From positions 2,294,001 to 2,358,000 of the forward strand of contig NZ_CP043504.1 of the NCBI RefSeq assembly GCF_008365275.1: a stretch of 64,000 bases of DNA, read 5' to 3'. Below the pieces are notes generated by a model, which saw nothing but the letters and a program-made list of their open reading frames with translations, searched no databases and was not told the origin of the DNA. Made by a program: the position numbers and the translations under genes. This document shows, piece after piece, positions 27,340 to 36,529 of the stretch (positions are counted from its first letter, which is position 1; every line of letters starts with the position of its first letter). The DNA is from Protaetiibacter larvae. GTDB lineage: Bacteria > Actinomycetota > Actinomycetes > Actinomycetales > Microbacteriaceae.

Positions 27340-27385
27340 CGCTCGCGCGGGTGAGGTCCGGGGCGGCCGGTTCTAGGGTGGGCGC

Positions 27386-28690
27386 ATGACGTCGACGGCG
27401 CTCCGCACCGACCGCTACGAACTCACGATGATCGACGCCGCCCTGCGCGCCGGGGCGCACGAGCGTCCCAGCGTGTTCGAGCTGTTCGCCCGCCGACTTC
27501 CGGACGGGCGCCGCTTCGGGGTCGTCGCGGGCACGGGCCGCCTGCTCGAGGCGATCGAGGCGTTCCGTTTCGGGGAGGACGAGCTGGCGTGGCTCGACCG
27601 GGAACGGGTCGTCTCGCCCGAGACGCTCGACTGGCTCGCGGCGTACCGTTTCCGCGGCACCATCCGCGGGTATCGCGAGGGTGAGCTGTACTTCCCCGGC
27701 TCCCCGTTGCTCGTCGTGGAGGCGGGGTTCGCGGAGGGTGTCGTGCTCGAGACGATCGCCCTCTCGATCCTCAACTACGACTCCGCGGTGGCGAGCGCCG
27801 CCGCACGCATGGTGTCGGCGGCCGGGGGGCGTCCGCTCGCCGAGATGGGCTCGCGGCGCACCGGCGAGCATTCGGCCGTCGCCGCCGCGCGGGCGGCCTA
27901 CATCGCGGGCTTCGGCGCCACGTCCAACCTGGAGGCGGGGCGCCGGTGGGGCGTGCCCACGATGGGCACCGCCGCGCACGCCTTCACCCTGCTATTCCCC
28001 ACCGAAGGGGAGGCGTTCGCGGCGCAGCTCGCCGCGCTCGGGCCCGGCACCACGCTGCTGGTCGACACCTACGACATCCGCCGCGGCGTCGAGAACGCTG
28101 TGCGTGCCGCCGGCACCGGTCTCGGGGCGGTGCGCATCGACTCCGGCGACCTGGATGTGGTGGTGCGCGAGGTGCGCGCACAGCTGGACGCGCTGGGCGC
28201 GACGGGCACGCGCATCACCGTCACGAACGACCTCGACGAGTACGCGATCGCCGCCCTCGCGGCGGCCCCTGTCGACTCCTACGGCGTGGGCACCGCTCTC
28301 GTCACCGGTTCCGGCTCCCCCGCCTCCGGGATGGTCTACAAGCTTGTCGCGCACCAGGATGCCGGCGGCGCCTGGCTGTCGGTCGGGAAGACCTCCGAAG
28401 GCAAGGCGACGGTCGGCGGCCGCAAGCAGCCGGTGCGGGCGCTCCGCGACGGGGTCGCCGTGTCGGAGGACATCCACGTGGAGGATCCGCCGGTGGATGC
28501 CCTCGCCGCGGATGCGGGACGGCTGCTGCATGTGCCGCTCGTCACCGACGGCGAGGTCCACACCGCCGCGCTCGGCCCGGACGGGGTGGCCGCAGCACGG
28601 GCGCACCACGCCGCGGCGATCGCGGAGCTGTCGGCGGATGGTCGGCGCCTCTCGCGCGGGGATGCGGCGATCCCGACGCGCTACCTGTGA
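27386..28690 (+). CDS. pncB: Nicotinate phosphoribosyltransferase
   Basis: 434 residues. The N-terminal RTDRYELTMIDAAL, FELFARRLPDGRRF, EMGSRRTGEHSAV, GTAAHAFTL and VRIDSGDL are diagnostic. It converts nicotinate to nicotinate mononucleotide in NAD salvage. TAGGGT lies 6 bases before the ATG, so the message may be leaderless. Confidence 0.95.
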   Translation: MTSTALRTDRYELTMIDAALRAGAHERPSVFELFARRLPDGRRFGVVAGTGRLLEAIEAFRFGEDELAWLDRERVVSPETLDWLAAYRFRGTIRGYREGELYFPGSPLLVVEAGFAEGVVLETIALSILNYDSAVASAAARMVSAAGGRPLAEMGSRRTGEHSAVAAARAAYIAGFGATSNLEAGRRWGVPTMGTAAHAFTLLFPTEGEAFAAQLAALGPGTTLLVDTYDIRRGVENAVRAAGTGLGAVRIDSGDLDVVVREVRAQLDALGATGTRITVTNDLDEYAIAALAAAPVDSYGVGTALVTGSGSPASGMVYKLVAHQDAGGAWLSVGKTSEGKATVGGRKQPVRALRDGVAVSEDIHVEDPPVDALAADAGRLLHVPLVTDGEVHTAALGPDGVAAARAHHAAAIAELSADGRRLSRGDAAIPTRYL

Positions 28691-28763
28691 GTCGCGGCAT
28701 CGCGGCGAGTCGCGGCTTCGCGGCGCGGCGCGTCCGGCGACGCTCCTCGAGCACCCGGGTGGC

Positions 28764-29027
28764 CTACTTCAGGCGGTCGTAGATCTTCTGGCAGTCGGGG
28801 CACACCGGGAACTTGGAGGGGTCGCGCCCCGGAACCCACTTCTTGCCGCACAGCGCGCGCACCGGCTTGCCCGTGACCGCCGATTCGACGATCTTGTCCT
28901 TCTGCACGTAGTGGGCGAAACGGTCGTGGTCGCCGTCCTCGGTGAGCTCGCCCTCGAGGAGCTTCTCGAGCTCCCGGTCGAGCACGTCGGTGCCCCCGCC
29001 GATCCGATCCCCATCCAGCTCGCTCAT
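28764..29027 (-). CDS. DUF3039 domain protein
   Basis: 87 residues. FAHYVQKDKIVESAVTGKPV, LCGKKWVPGRDPSKFPVC and PDCQKIYDRL mark this small actinobacterial family; C-x-x-C-type cysteines (LCGK and VCPDC) suggest a zinc site. Function unknown. The ATG at 29027 has TACCCT 6 bases before it. It is convergent with pncB, as is common. Confidence 0.88.
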   Translation of the reverse strand: MSELDGDRIGGGTDVLDRELEKLLEGELTEDGDHDRFAHYVQKDKIVESAVTGKPVRALCGKKWVPGRDPSKFPVCPDCQKIYDRLK

Positions 29028-29050
29028 CCGCCCAGGGTACGTCAGCCGCG

Positions 29051-30652
29051 TCAGTTGCGCAGCGTGAAGGCCAGCAGTTCGGGCCCCCGCCGTTCGAACG
29101 CCGCACCCCCGCCGCGCACGCCGATCGCGTAGACGGCGATCCCCACGAGGAGGCCGAGGCCGAGCGCCACCCAGCCCCAGGCGCCCCGCGAGAACCACCA
29201 CAGCGCGGCCGCAGCGAACGCGGGGGCGGCGGTCGCGAGCACGAGCACGATCGAGATCGCCTGGGCGACGCCCCCCTGGCTCCCGGGCACCTGCGGCGCC
29301 TGCCAGGCCGCGTCACCCGGCCGAGGGGCCGCGTAGGGGAACCGCGCCGAGTAGAGGTTCCCGATCCCGATGCCACCGAGCAGCAGCGCGATGCACACCC
29401 CGAGCAAGGGCGGAGCGACCGCGAGGTCGCCGTGCCCCCACACGGCGAGCGGCACGCCCACGAGCAGCAGCACCGCCCCCCAGATGAGCACGGGGATGGC
29501 ACGCCCGCGCCGATCGTCCACTCCGCGGGTCTGCGCCGCGACGTGCTGCCAGATCGCCGTGTTGTCGTAGGCGACATCGTTGTGGATCGTCGACCAGGCG
29601 ATGAGGAGCGTCATGAGCGGCAGCGGCACGAGCACGGCGACCGGGAAGGGCACCCCGCCGACCCGCAGCGCCACGAGGACTACGACGGGGACGAGCGGGA
29701 GCACCGCGAACACCGCCCGGTAGCGGGGATCCCGCAGCCAGTAGCTCACCGAGCGTGCGGCGATCGCGCCGGTCGGCGTCGTCGGGAAGCGGGCGAACCA
29801 GCCGGGCACGCGCGTGCGGCGCGGCCCCGGCAGGCGTCGTGTGGCGCGCAGCGGCAGCCCGATCGCCACGAACCAGCACACGAAGAGCACCACCACGAGC
29901 AGCGCCGCCATCCCCAGCGACCGCCAGGCGGTCTCCGGCTCGTCGATGAGCGGGGTGGCCCAGCCCGGGGCGGCCCACAGCACGCCGAGCGGGGTCGTCG
30001 CGAGCCAGTCCGGCAGCCAATGCAGGAAGCCCTGGAAGGGGCGGACGGCATCGGCGAGCCAGCGGAGCTCGTGGATGCGGGGGGCGAGCGTCACGACGGA
30101 GAGCGCCGCGCCGACCACGAGGGTGAACACCCCGATGAAGTCGACCCACGCGGCCAGCCGACGGTGTCGCCGCACGGCCACCCCCAGCTGCCTGCCGAGC
30201 TTCACCGAGATGAGGCCTTGGAGGAACAGCAGCGGCGCCGCCGCCCACGCCAGGTGCACGGACGCGGTGTTCGTCCAGGCGGCGACGGGGGCTGCCGCGA
30301 TCGGTGCGAGCAGGATGCCGGGGCCGAGGATGGCGTACGCGAACAGGGTGAGGCAGACGGCGATCGGCGGGATCCCGTAGCCGAGGAACGCCCGCGAGGA
30401 GAGCGCACTGCGTCGCACGGCGACGGCGGGCACGAGGAAGCAGGCGAGCACGAGCCAGGATCCGACCACGGTGATCCCGCGCGTGACGAAGGCGTCGTCG
30501 AAGCGGCTGATCCATTGGGCTCCCCACCACGCCGCGACGATGCCGCCGAACGCCACGACGAGACCCAGCACGAGCGCGAAGAGCTGTGCGGGCGGACGGC
30601 GGAAGCCGTTCGCCAGGATCCGCAGCCTCAGTCGGAGAAGTTCTGCAACCAC
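29051..30652 (-). CDS. ABC exporter membrane subunit
   Basis: 533 residues with roughly 12 hydrophobic segments and no soluble enzymatic domain. It follows an ABC ATPase gene and overlaps it by 25 bp, starting at GTG 30652 behind a GGAGGG ribosome site located inside the ATPase gene. This makes a two-component exporter. Substrate unknown. Confidence 0.8.
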   Translation of the reverse strand: MVAELLRLRLRILANGFRRPPAQLFALVLGLVVAFGGIVAAWWGAQWISRFDDAFVTRGITVVGSWLVLACFLVPAVAVRRSALSSRAFLGYGIPPIAVCLTLFAYAILGPGILLAPIAAAPVAAWTNTASVHLAWAAAPLLFLQGLISVKLGRQLGVAVRRHRRLAAWVDFIGVFTLVVGAALSVVTLAPRIHELRWLADAVRPFQGFLHWLPDWLATTPLGVLWAAPGWATPLIDEPETAWRSLGMAALLVVVLFVCWFVAIGLPLRATRRLPGPRRTRVPGWFARFPTTPTGAIAARSVSYWLRDPRYRAVFAVLPLVPVVVLVALRVGGVPFPVAVLVPLPLMTLLIAWSTIHNDVAYDNTAIWQHVAAQTRGVDDRRGRAIPVLIWGAVLLLVGVPLAVWGHGDLAVAPPLLGVCIALLLGGIGIGNLYSARFPYAAPRPGDAAWQAPQVPGSQGGVAQAISIVLVLATAAPAFAAAALWWFSRGAWGWVALGLGLLVGIAVYAIGVRGGGAAFERRGPELLAFTLRN

Positions 30653-31752
30653 TCCATGCCCTCCACCGCTGCGGCGCCGCCCGCGAGCTCGACGAAGCGC
30701 TCCTCCAGGCTGCGCCCGTCGAGCACCTCGGCGAGCGGACCCGCGGCGAGCACCGCGCCGTCGGCGATGATCGCGATCGCGTCGCAGATGCGCTCGGTCA
30801 GCTCCATGCTGTGGCTCGAGAGGATGACGGTGCCGCCGGCGTGCGTGAACCGCGTGAGCACGTCGAGCACGATCGAGGTGGACACCGGGTCGACGGACTC
30901 GAAGGGTTCGTCGAGCACGAGCAGCCGAGGTGCGTGGATCATGGCCGCCGCGATCGCGATCTTCTTGGTCATTCCCGCGGAGAAGTCCGCGACGAGCCGA
31001 TGCATCGAATGCTCGAGGCCGAACGCCGCCGCGAGGTCGGCGGAGCGCTGGGCGATCGTCGCCCGGTCGAGCCCGCGGAGCGCGCCCGCGTGGTGGAGCA
31101 GCTCGGCTCCCGTGAGCCGGTCGAACAGCCGCAGCCGGTCGGGGAGCACCCCGATCTGCTTCTTGGCGAGTGCCGCGTTGCCCCACACATCGAGCCCGTA
31201 GACCCGCACGACGCCGCCGTCGGGGCGCAGCAGCCCGGTGATCATGGAGAGGGTCGTCGTCTTGCCCGCCCCGTTGGGCCCCACGATGCCGAAGAACGAG
31301 CCGGGATGCACCTGCAGCTCGATGCCGTCGACGGCGGTGCGTCCGCCGAAGCGCTTGGTGAGCCCCTGCACCGAGAGGGCGATGTCGATGGATGCGGGCG
31401 CCGCCGCCGGGGAGTCGGGCGCCGTGTGCCGCAGCGGATGCGGCTTCGCGGGCGCACGGCGCTGGACGGGTGCGGGCACCTCGGCCGCGGTCTCCTCGGG
31501 GACCGCGGGAGCCTCCACTTGGGCGAGGACCGCTGCGTCGGCGGCCGCCTCAGCGGGCTGCTCGATCAGCTCAACCACCTCGGAGGCCGCCGGCGCCTCG
31601 CGCGCGACGATCTCGACACCGGCGGGACGCGGCGGGTCGACACGCGGTTTGCCGCTGCGCGCGCGGGATGCGGCCGATGCCGAACCGCGCCGGGCCGCGG
31701 AGCCGGACGGTCGTCGGCTCGACGTGGTGGGGGTGGTGGGGTCGGTCTCCAC
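30628..31752 (-). CDS. ABC exporter ATP-binding protein with long disordered N-terminus
   Basis: 374 residues. Residues 1 to about 125 are Pro/Ala/Arg-rich and look disordered; then LTKRFGGRTAVDGI, Walker A GPNGAGKTT, signature DFSAGMTKKIAIA and Walker B LLVLDEPFE. The usual LSGG is replaced by FSAG. The start is GTG 31752 with TACGGT 6 bases before it. The N-terminal extension is unusual for such ATPases and might bind a partner or the membrane. Confidence 0.88.
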   Translation of the reverse strand: METDPTTPTTSSRRPSGSAARRGSASAASRARSGKPRVDPPRPAGVEIVAREAPAASEVVELIEQPAEAAADAAVLAQVEAPAVPEETAAEVPAPVQRRAPAKPHPLRHTAPDSPAAAPASIDIALSVQGLTKRFGGRTAVDGIELQVHPGSFFGIVGPNGAGKTTTLSMITGLLRPDGGVVRVYGLDVWGNAALAKKQIGVLPDRLRLFDRLTGAELLHHAGALRGLDRATIAQRSADLAAAFGLEHSMHRLVADFSAGMTKKIAIAAAMIHAPRLLVLDEPFESVDPVSTSIVLDVLTRFTHAGGTVILSSHSMELTERICDAIAIIADGAVLAAGPLAEVLDGRSLEERFVELAGGAAAVEGMEWLQNFSD

Positions 31753-31802
31753 CGCCTCACCGTATCAAGCCGCGAGCGCTGCTCAGCAGGGGGTCGGGGA
31801 GA

Positions 31803-31882
31803 TCATCCTCGAGGATGACTCGCGCCCGAGGGACGCGCGTCGCCCCCAGATCACGAATCGAGAACAACCGGTGAACTCACCG
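31803..31882. promoter_or_regulatory. Two palindromes in the gap before the nucleotidyltransferase gene
   Basis: TCATCCTCGAGGATGA (31803-31818) is a perfect 16-bp palindrome and CGGTGA/TCACCG (31869-31882) a 6-2-6 inverted repeat. Both lie in the 258-bp divergent gap between the ABC ATPase and nucleotidyltransferase genes, where operators are expected. No regulator can be assigned. Confidence 0.35.
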
Positions 31883-32010
31883 TGACTTCTCACCCTCGCT
31901 CGGTAAACTCGCGGAAGCACAACGGCGTGTCTTGACCATGGCTCCTGGGTGAACAACCGATGAATGCATCATCGCGCCCGAGCCGCGAAGACCACCGAGG
32001 AGACCTCACC

Positions 32011-32703
32011 GTGACCACCCAGATCGTGATCCTTGCTGCCGGCATGGGCAGCCGACTGGGCCGTTCGCTTCCCAAGCCGCTCACCGAGTTGAGCGACGGC
32101 CGCACCATCATGCGCCAGCAGTTCGACAACATCCACCAGGCCTTCGGACGCGACGTCAAGGTGACCATCGTCGTCGGCTACAAGCTCGAGCACATCATCG
32201 AGGCGTTCCCGCACGCCGACTTCGTCTACAACGAGGCGTACGACCAGACCAACACCTCCAAGAGCCTGCTGCGCGCCCTCAAGGCCAGCAAGGACGGCGG
32301 CGTGCTCTGGATGAACGGCGACGTCGTCTTCGACCCCGAGGCGCTCGTGCGCGCGGGCGACCTAGTCGCGCGCGACCAGAGCTTCGTGTCGGTCAACACC
32401 GCGAAGGTCTCCGACGAGGAGGTCAAGTACACGACCGACGAGACGGGCCACATCCGCGAGCTCTCGAAGTCGGTGCGCGGCGGCCTCGGCGAGGCGGTCG
32501 GCATCAACTTCGTCTCCAGCCGCGACAAGGCCGCCCTCGTGCGCCAGCTGCAGCGCGTCGACGCCCAGGACTACTTCGAGCGCGGCATCGAGCTCGCGAT
32601 CGAGCAGGACGGCGTGCGTTTCGTGCCGGTCGACATCAGCGACCTGTACGCGGTCGAGATCGACTTCGCGGAAGACCTGGAGCGCGCGAACCTCTTCGTG
32701 TGA
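32011..32703 (+). CDS. Sugar/phosphocholine-type nucleotidyltransferase (LicC-like)
   Basis: 230 residues. ILAAGMGSRLGRSLPKPLTE is the NTP-binding loop of nucleotidyltransferases, and WMNGDVVFD provides the metal-binding Asp. The short length fits the phosphocholine cytidylyltransferase-like or glycerol-phosphate-type enzymes rather than long hexose-1-P enzymes. The GTG at 32011 follows GAGGAG. It starts the surface-polymer locus and may supply a CDP- or other NDP-activated unit. Confidence 0.8.
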   Translation: MTTQIVILAAGMGSRLGRSLPKPLTELSDGRTIMRQQFDNIHQAFGRDVKVTIVVGYKLEHIIEAFPHADFVYNEAYDQTNTSKSLLRALKASKDGGVLWMNGDVVFDPEALVRAGDLVARDQSFVSVNTAKVSDEEVKYTTDETGHIRELSKSVRGGLGEAVGINFVSSRDKAALVRQLQRVDAQDYFERGIELAIEQDGVRFVPVDISDLYAVEIDFAEDLERANLFV

Positions 32704-32715
32704 GGCTCACCCGCT

Positions 32716-32748
32716 GATCGAGTCGCCGCGGCGCGGCGTCTCGAGATC
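32716..32748. repeat. GATCGAG palindromic repeat
   Basis: An imperfect palindrome beginning GATCGAGTCGCCGCG and ending GCGGCGTCTCGAGATC, 12 bp after the nucleotidyltransferase stop. The same family occurs at 39771-39870, 42168-42207 and 52169-52204. Confidence 0.75.
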
Positions 32749-32772
32749 GCGCGACGCCGGTAGATTGTTCCG

Positions 32773-33594
32773 GTGAGCACTGCCGCGCTGTCCCGACGCG
32801 ACTGGTCGCCGTTCACCCGGTACCGCCGCTCGCTGTGGCTGCTGACGACGCGCGACCTCAAGGTGCGCTACTCGACCTCGTTCCTCGGCTACCTGTGGTC
32901 GATCCTCGACCCGCTCGCGATGAGCGCGATCTACTGGTTCGTGTTCACCCAGGTGTTCCACCGCGGGGTCGGGCACGAGCCGTACATCGTGTTCCTGCTG
33001 TCGGCGCTCCTGCCGTGGATGTGGTTCACGGGCGCGATCTCCGACTGCACCCGCGCGTTCACCCGCGAGGCGAAGCTCATCCGATCGACCACCATCCCGC
33101 CCACCATCTGGGTGGCGCGCCTGGTGCTCGCGAAGGGGATCGAGTTCGTGGCGAGCATCCCGGTGATCGCGGTGTTCGCGGTGCTGACGCTGTGGACGGC
33201 GAACCCCGCCCAGCTGCACCTCGATGCACTGTGGAGCCTGCTCGCGATCGTGCTGCAGTTGGGGCTGACGCTCGGCATCGGCCTCATCGTGGCACCGCTC
33301 GTGGTCTTCTTCCGGGACCTGGAGCGCGCCGTGAAGCTCGTGCTGCGGTTCGCGTTCTACGCCTCCCCGATCATCTACGGGCTCCGCGACCTGCCGACGG
33401 CCCCCATCGACTTCCACTTCTGGGGGGCGTTCAACCCGCTCGCCGGCATCTTCTCGCTCTACCGTGCGGCGTTCTTCCCCGCCGAGCTCGACTGGTTCGC
33501 GGTCGGCATCTCGGCGGTCGTCACGGTGCTCGTGCTCGCCCTCGGGTTCTGGGTGTTCCGCCGCACCATCCGCACCGTGCTGAAGGAGATCTGA
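32773..33594 (+). CDS. Polysaccharide/teichoic acid ABC exporter permease (Wzm/TagG-like)
   Basis: 273 residues, six membrane segments of the ABC-2 type; TTRDLKVRYSTSFLGYLWSI at the N-terminus is the classic polymer-exporter start. The GTG at 32773 has TAGATT 6 bases upstream, so the message may be leaderless. Its stop overlaps the ATPase start (TGATG). It exports undecaprenyl-linked polymer. Confidence 0.92.
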   Translation: MSTAALSRRDWSPFTRYRRSLWLLTTRDLKVRYSTSFLGYLWSILDPLAMSAIYWFVFTQVFHRGVGHEPYIVFLLSALLPWMWFTGAISDCTRAFTREAKLIRSTTIPPTIWVARLVLAKGIEFVASIPVIAVFAVLTLWTANPAQLHLDALWSLLAIVLQLGLTLGIGLIVAPLVVFFRDLERAVKLVLRFAFYASPIIYGLRDLPTAPIDFHFWGAFNPLAGIFSLYRAAFFPAELDWFAVGISAVVTVLVLALGFWVFRRTIRTVLKEI

Positions 33595-34349
33595 TGGCGG
33601 CCACGAGCGACGCCGCCCGGGTCGTCATCGCGGTGCGCGACGCCGGAATCCGGTTCAAGCGCAACCGCTCCTCGCGCCGCAGTTTCAAGGACCTGTTCGC
33701 CGGGCGCGGGCGCCGCACTCGGCCGGGTGAGTTCTGGGCGCTGCGGAACGTGAGCTTCGAGGTGCGCGCGGGCGAGGCGATCGGTGTCGTGGGCCGCAAC
33801 GGCCAGGGCAAGTCGACGCTGCTCAAGCTCGTGGCACAGGTGGTCTATCCGGACGAGGGCGCCGTGGCCGTCCATGAGGGCGTCGCGCCGCTCATCGAGA
33901 TCACGGGCGGCTTCGTCAACGACCTCTCGGTGCGCGACAACGTCTACCTGACGGCGGGGCTGCACGGGATGACGAAACGCGAGATCGACCAGCGCTTCGA
34001 CGAGATCATCGAGTTCGCCGAGATCGCCGACTTCGTCGACACCCCCTACAAGCACCTGTCGAGCGGGATGAAGGTGCGCATCGCGTTCGCGGTGATCTCG
34101 CGGCTCGAGGAGCCGATCATCCTCGTGGACGAGGTGCTCGCGGTGGGTGACAAGGCGTTCCGCGACAAGTGCTACACGCGCATCGAGGAGCTGCTCGCGG
34201 GCGGACGCACCCTGTTCTTCGTGTCGCACAGCGAGCGCGATCTGCTGCGGTTCTGCACCCGCGGGCTGTACCTCGACAAGGGCGCGCTCGTGCTCGACGC
34301 CCCCATCCAGGAGGTCGTCGACCGCTACAACGCGGACTACGGCGTCTGA
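33594..34349 (+). CDS. Polysaccharide/teichoic acid ABC exporter ATPase (Wzt/TagH-like)
   Basis: 251 residues. Walker A GRNGQGKST, signature HLSSGMKVRIAF, Walker B IILVDEVLAVGD, with the long-gap features of Wzt/TagH such as ITGGFVNDLSVRDNVYL. There is no C-terminal carbohydrate-binding domain, so export is probably not capped-chain dependent. Coupled to the permease. Confidence 0.93.
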   Translation: MAATSDAARVVIAVRDAGIRFKRNRSSRRSFKDLFAGRGRRTRPGEFWALRNVSFEVRAGEAIGVVGRNGQGKSTLLKLVAQVVYPDEGAVAVHEGVAPLIEITGGFVNDLSVRDNVYLTAGLHGMTKREIDQRFDEIIEFAEIADFVDTPYKHLSSGMKVRIAFAVISRLEEPIILVDEVLAVGDKAFRDKCYTRIEELLAGGRTLFFVSHSERDLLRFCTRGLYLDKGALVLDAPIQEVVDRYNADYGV

Positions 34350-34379
34350 CGGCGCACCCTGGAGCACGGCGCCTCCCGC

Positions 34380-34441
34380 AACTCAGGAGCGCGGAGCCGT
34401 GTCGCGGCGAGTCGGCACGCGCGAGCGCGATCTCCTGAGTT
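34380..34441. repeat. Long-loop inverted repeat, copy E
   Basis: AACTCAGGAG (34380-34389) and CTCCTGAGTT (34432-34441) are perfect inverse repeats around a 42-nt loop, in the gap between the convergent exporter ATPase and glycosyltransferase genes. The right arm overlaps the TAA stop of the minus-strand gene. Confidence 0.75.
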
Positions 34442-35657
34442 ACGAAGTACGGGCACCGGATGCGGCGCGTCGGAGTCGGTGCCCGGCGAGCACCAGGGCA
34501 CGGAGCGGCACTCCGACCACGAGCGCCGCCCGCCCGCTGAGGGACGGATCCGCCGCTCCCAAGGCGCGCTTGCGATCCCAGGCAGCGCGAGACGCTCCAC
34601 CCCGCATCCGAAGCCCGGAGCGAGCGGGCAGTCGCCCGGCGCGTCGAGCCGCCACGAGCTCCTCGAGCGAGGCGGCCCAGTCCGACTCGGCGGCGTCGTG
34701 GAAGTAGTTGTCGGCCAGCCATGCGACATCCGGATCGCGGAACTCGCGAGCCACGACCGCATCCCGTCCGCCGAACAGTCCACTGCCCTCGAACACCGGG
34801 TTGATGAGCGCGGCCGTCACGCCGAAGGTGTCGATCGCGATGACCGGGATGCCCCGTGCGACGGCCTCGATGAGCGCCGTCGAGCTCACCGTGACGAGAC
34901 CGGCGGCCGTGTCGAGCGCCCGGCTCATCGGCCCGTCGGAGAACACGAGGTTGTCAGGGATCGGCCCGAGCGCCGCGAGCAGCTCGGGATAGGCGTCGTC
35001 CTCGGGATGCGTGGACCGCTCCCCCGCCAGCGCACGCAGTTTCACCACCACACGATGCGCCAGATCGGCGAGCGCCGCATCGCGCAGCATCCGCGCCACC
35101 TCGACGCGATCCTCGCGTGCGCGGGGCACGACCGCCTGCGGGGCGAAGACCAGGTCGGTGCCCGACACCGGATGCTCGGTCGTGAAGGGGAGCCGTGCGA
35201 GTGCGAGCCGGTGATCCCACCCGTGCTCACGGGAAAGGGCCGTGAACTCGCGAACCTCACGATGCGAGTGCACGACCATGAGGTCGGACTGCAGGCGGAA
35301 CCGCAACGCCTTCACGGTGGCCGGGATCGAGATGCCGGGGAGCCCTGAGACGATCACCGGGCACGGTCGAAGCCCCGCGACGAGACGGATGAGCACACGC
35401 GCCACCGGACCGGGCGCCGCCACGAGCACCGCATCCGGAGCGATCCCCGTGAGCAGTTCGCCCAGCTCGCGGTAGCGGACGCGCGTGCCCTGCTCGATGC
35501 CGCTGTCGCGGAGCGCGGAGCGCAACTGGGTGTCGTTGACCGTGAACTTCGACTCGATGACGAGCAACTCGCGCTGCCAGCCATCCGGAAGCGACCCGGC
35601 GAGCGCCGCGCCCCACTTCACATAGGAGTCGGAGTCCGCGACGACGACGAGCCTCAC
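34440..35657 (-). CDS. Putative glycosyltransferase (DUF6716-type)
   Basis: 405 residues. RLVVVADSDSYVKWGAAL at the N-terminus and a GT-B-like C-terminal half (LVTVSSTALIEAVARGIPVIAIDTFG) resemble the putative glycosyltransferases found beside nonulosonic acid genes in Microbacteriaceae. The start is GTG 35657, in a GTGA overlap with neuB, so it is the last gene of the coupled operon. It probably transfers a sugar within the surface polymer; donor and acceptor unknown. Confidence 0.7.
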   Translation of the reverse strand: MRLVVVADSDSYVKWGAALAGSLPDGWQRELLVIESKFTVNDTQLRSALRDSGIEQGTRVRYRELGELLTGIAPDAVLVAAPGPVARVLIRLVAGLRPCPVIVSGLPGISIPATVKALRFRLQSDLMVVHSHREVREFTALSREHGWDHRLALARLPFTTEHPVSGTDLVFAPQAVVPRAREDRVEVARMLRDAALADLAHRVVVKLRALAGERSTHPEDDAYPELLAALGPIPDNLVFSDGPMSRALDTAAGLVTVSSTALIEAVARGIPVIAIDTFGVTAALINPVFEGSGLFGGRDAVVAREFRDPDVAWLADNYFHDAAESDWAASLEELVAARRAGRLPARSGLRMRGGASRAAWDRKRALGAADPSLSGRAALVVGVPLRALVLAGHRLRRAASGARTS

Positions 35658-36529
35658 GTGGAGGTGACCCGGCGCAGCTTCGCCTGCGGCGCCAGCTCGC
35701 CGGGGAAGACGCGCTTCATGCCGTCGCCGAGGGCCTGCTCGATGATGCGGATGTCGCGCACGAGGTGCTCGAGGCCGGTGGGCTCGAGCGAGGCCGCGTG
35801 GTCGGAGCCCCACATGGTGCGGTCGAGGGTGATGTGGCGCTCCACCGCGACGGCACCGAGGGCGACCGCGGCGAGCGAGATCTGCAGGCCCCGCTCGTGG
35901 CCCGAGTAGCCGACCGGCACGCCCGGGTAGCGCGCCCGGAGCGTCGCGATGGTGCGGAGGTTGGCCTCCTCGGGCGGCAGCGGGTAGGTGGAGGTGGCGT
36001 GGAGGATCACGAGGTGGTCGCTGCCCAGGATGTCGACGGCGGCATCGATTTGCTCCAGGGTCGACATCCCGGTCGACAGGATGATCGGCTTGCCGGTCGC
36101 GGCGAGCGCGCGCAGCAGCTCGTGGTCGGTGACGCTCGCCGAGGCCACCTTGTGGGCGACCACGTTGAGGTCTTCGAGGAACGCGACCGAGGGCACATCC
36201 CACGGCGAGGCGAACCAGTCGAGCCCGCGCAGGGTGGCGTGGTCGCCGATCTCGATGTACTGCTCGCGGTCGAACTCGACCCGGTAGCGGTACTCGAGGT
36301 AGCTCATCTCGCCCCACGGCGTCTCGCGCCGCACCTCGCGCATGTGCTCGGGGGTGGAGATCTCGGGGGTGCGCTTCTGGAACTTCACGGCCTGCGCGCC
36401 GGCGTCGGCGGCCACGTCGATGAGGGCCTTCGCGATGCCGACGTCGCCGTTGTGGTTGAGGCCGATCTCGGCGATCACGTAGGCGGGGGCGTCGGGGGCG
36501 ATGCGGTGCGAGCCGATGGTGACGGTCAT
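35654..36529 (-). CDS. neuB: Nonulosonic acid synthase (NeuB family), lacking the SAF domain
   Basis: 291 residues. VIAEIGLNHNGDVGIAKALI, AVKFQKR, KVASASVTDHELL, ILSTGMSTLEQI, HATSTYPLP and YSGHERGLQISLAAVALGA are NeuB barrel hallmarks. It condenses phosphoenolpyruvate with a hexose or hexose phosphate to a nine-carbon sugar acid. The family is usually about 340 residues with a C-terminal antifreeze-like SAF domain; this one stops after LAPQAKLRRV, so SAF is absent. ATGA overlap with the upstream gene. Confidence 0.92.
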   Translation of the reverse strand: MTVTIGSHRIAPDAPAYVIAEIGLNHNGDVGIAKALIDVAADAGAQAVKFQKRTPEISTPEHMREVRRETPWGEMSYLEYRYRVEFDREQYIEIGDHATLRGLDWFASPWDVPSVAFLEDLNVVAHKVASASVTDHELLRALAATGKPIILSTGMSTLEQIDAAVDILGSDHLVILHATSTYPLPPEEANLRTIATLRARYPGVPVGYSGHERGLQISLAAVALGAVAVERHITLDRTMWGSDHAASLEPTGLEHLVRDIRIIEQALGDGMKRVFPGELAPQAKLRRVTST

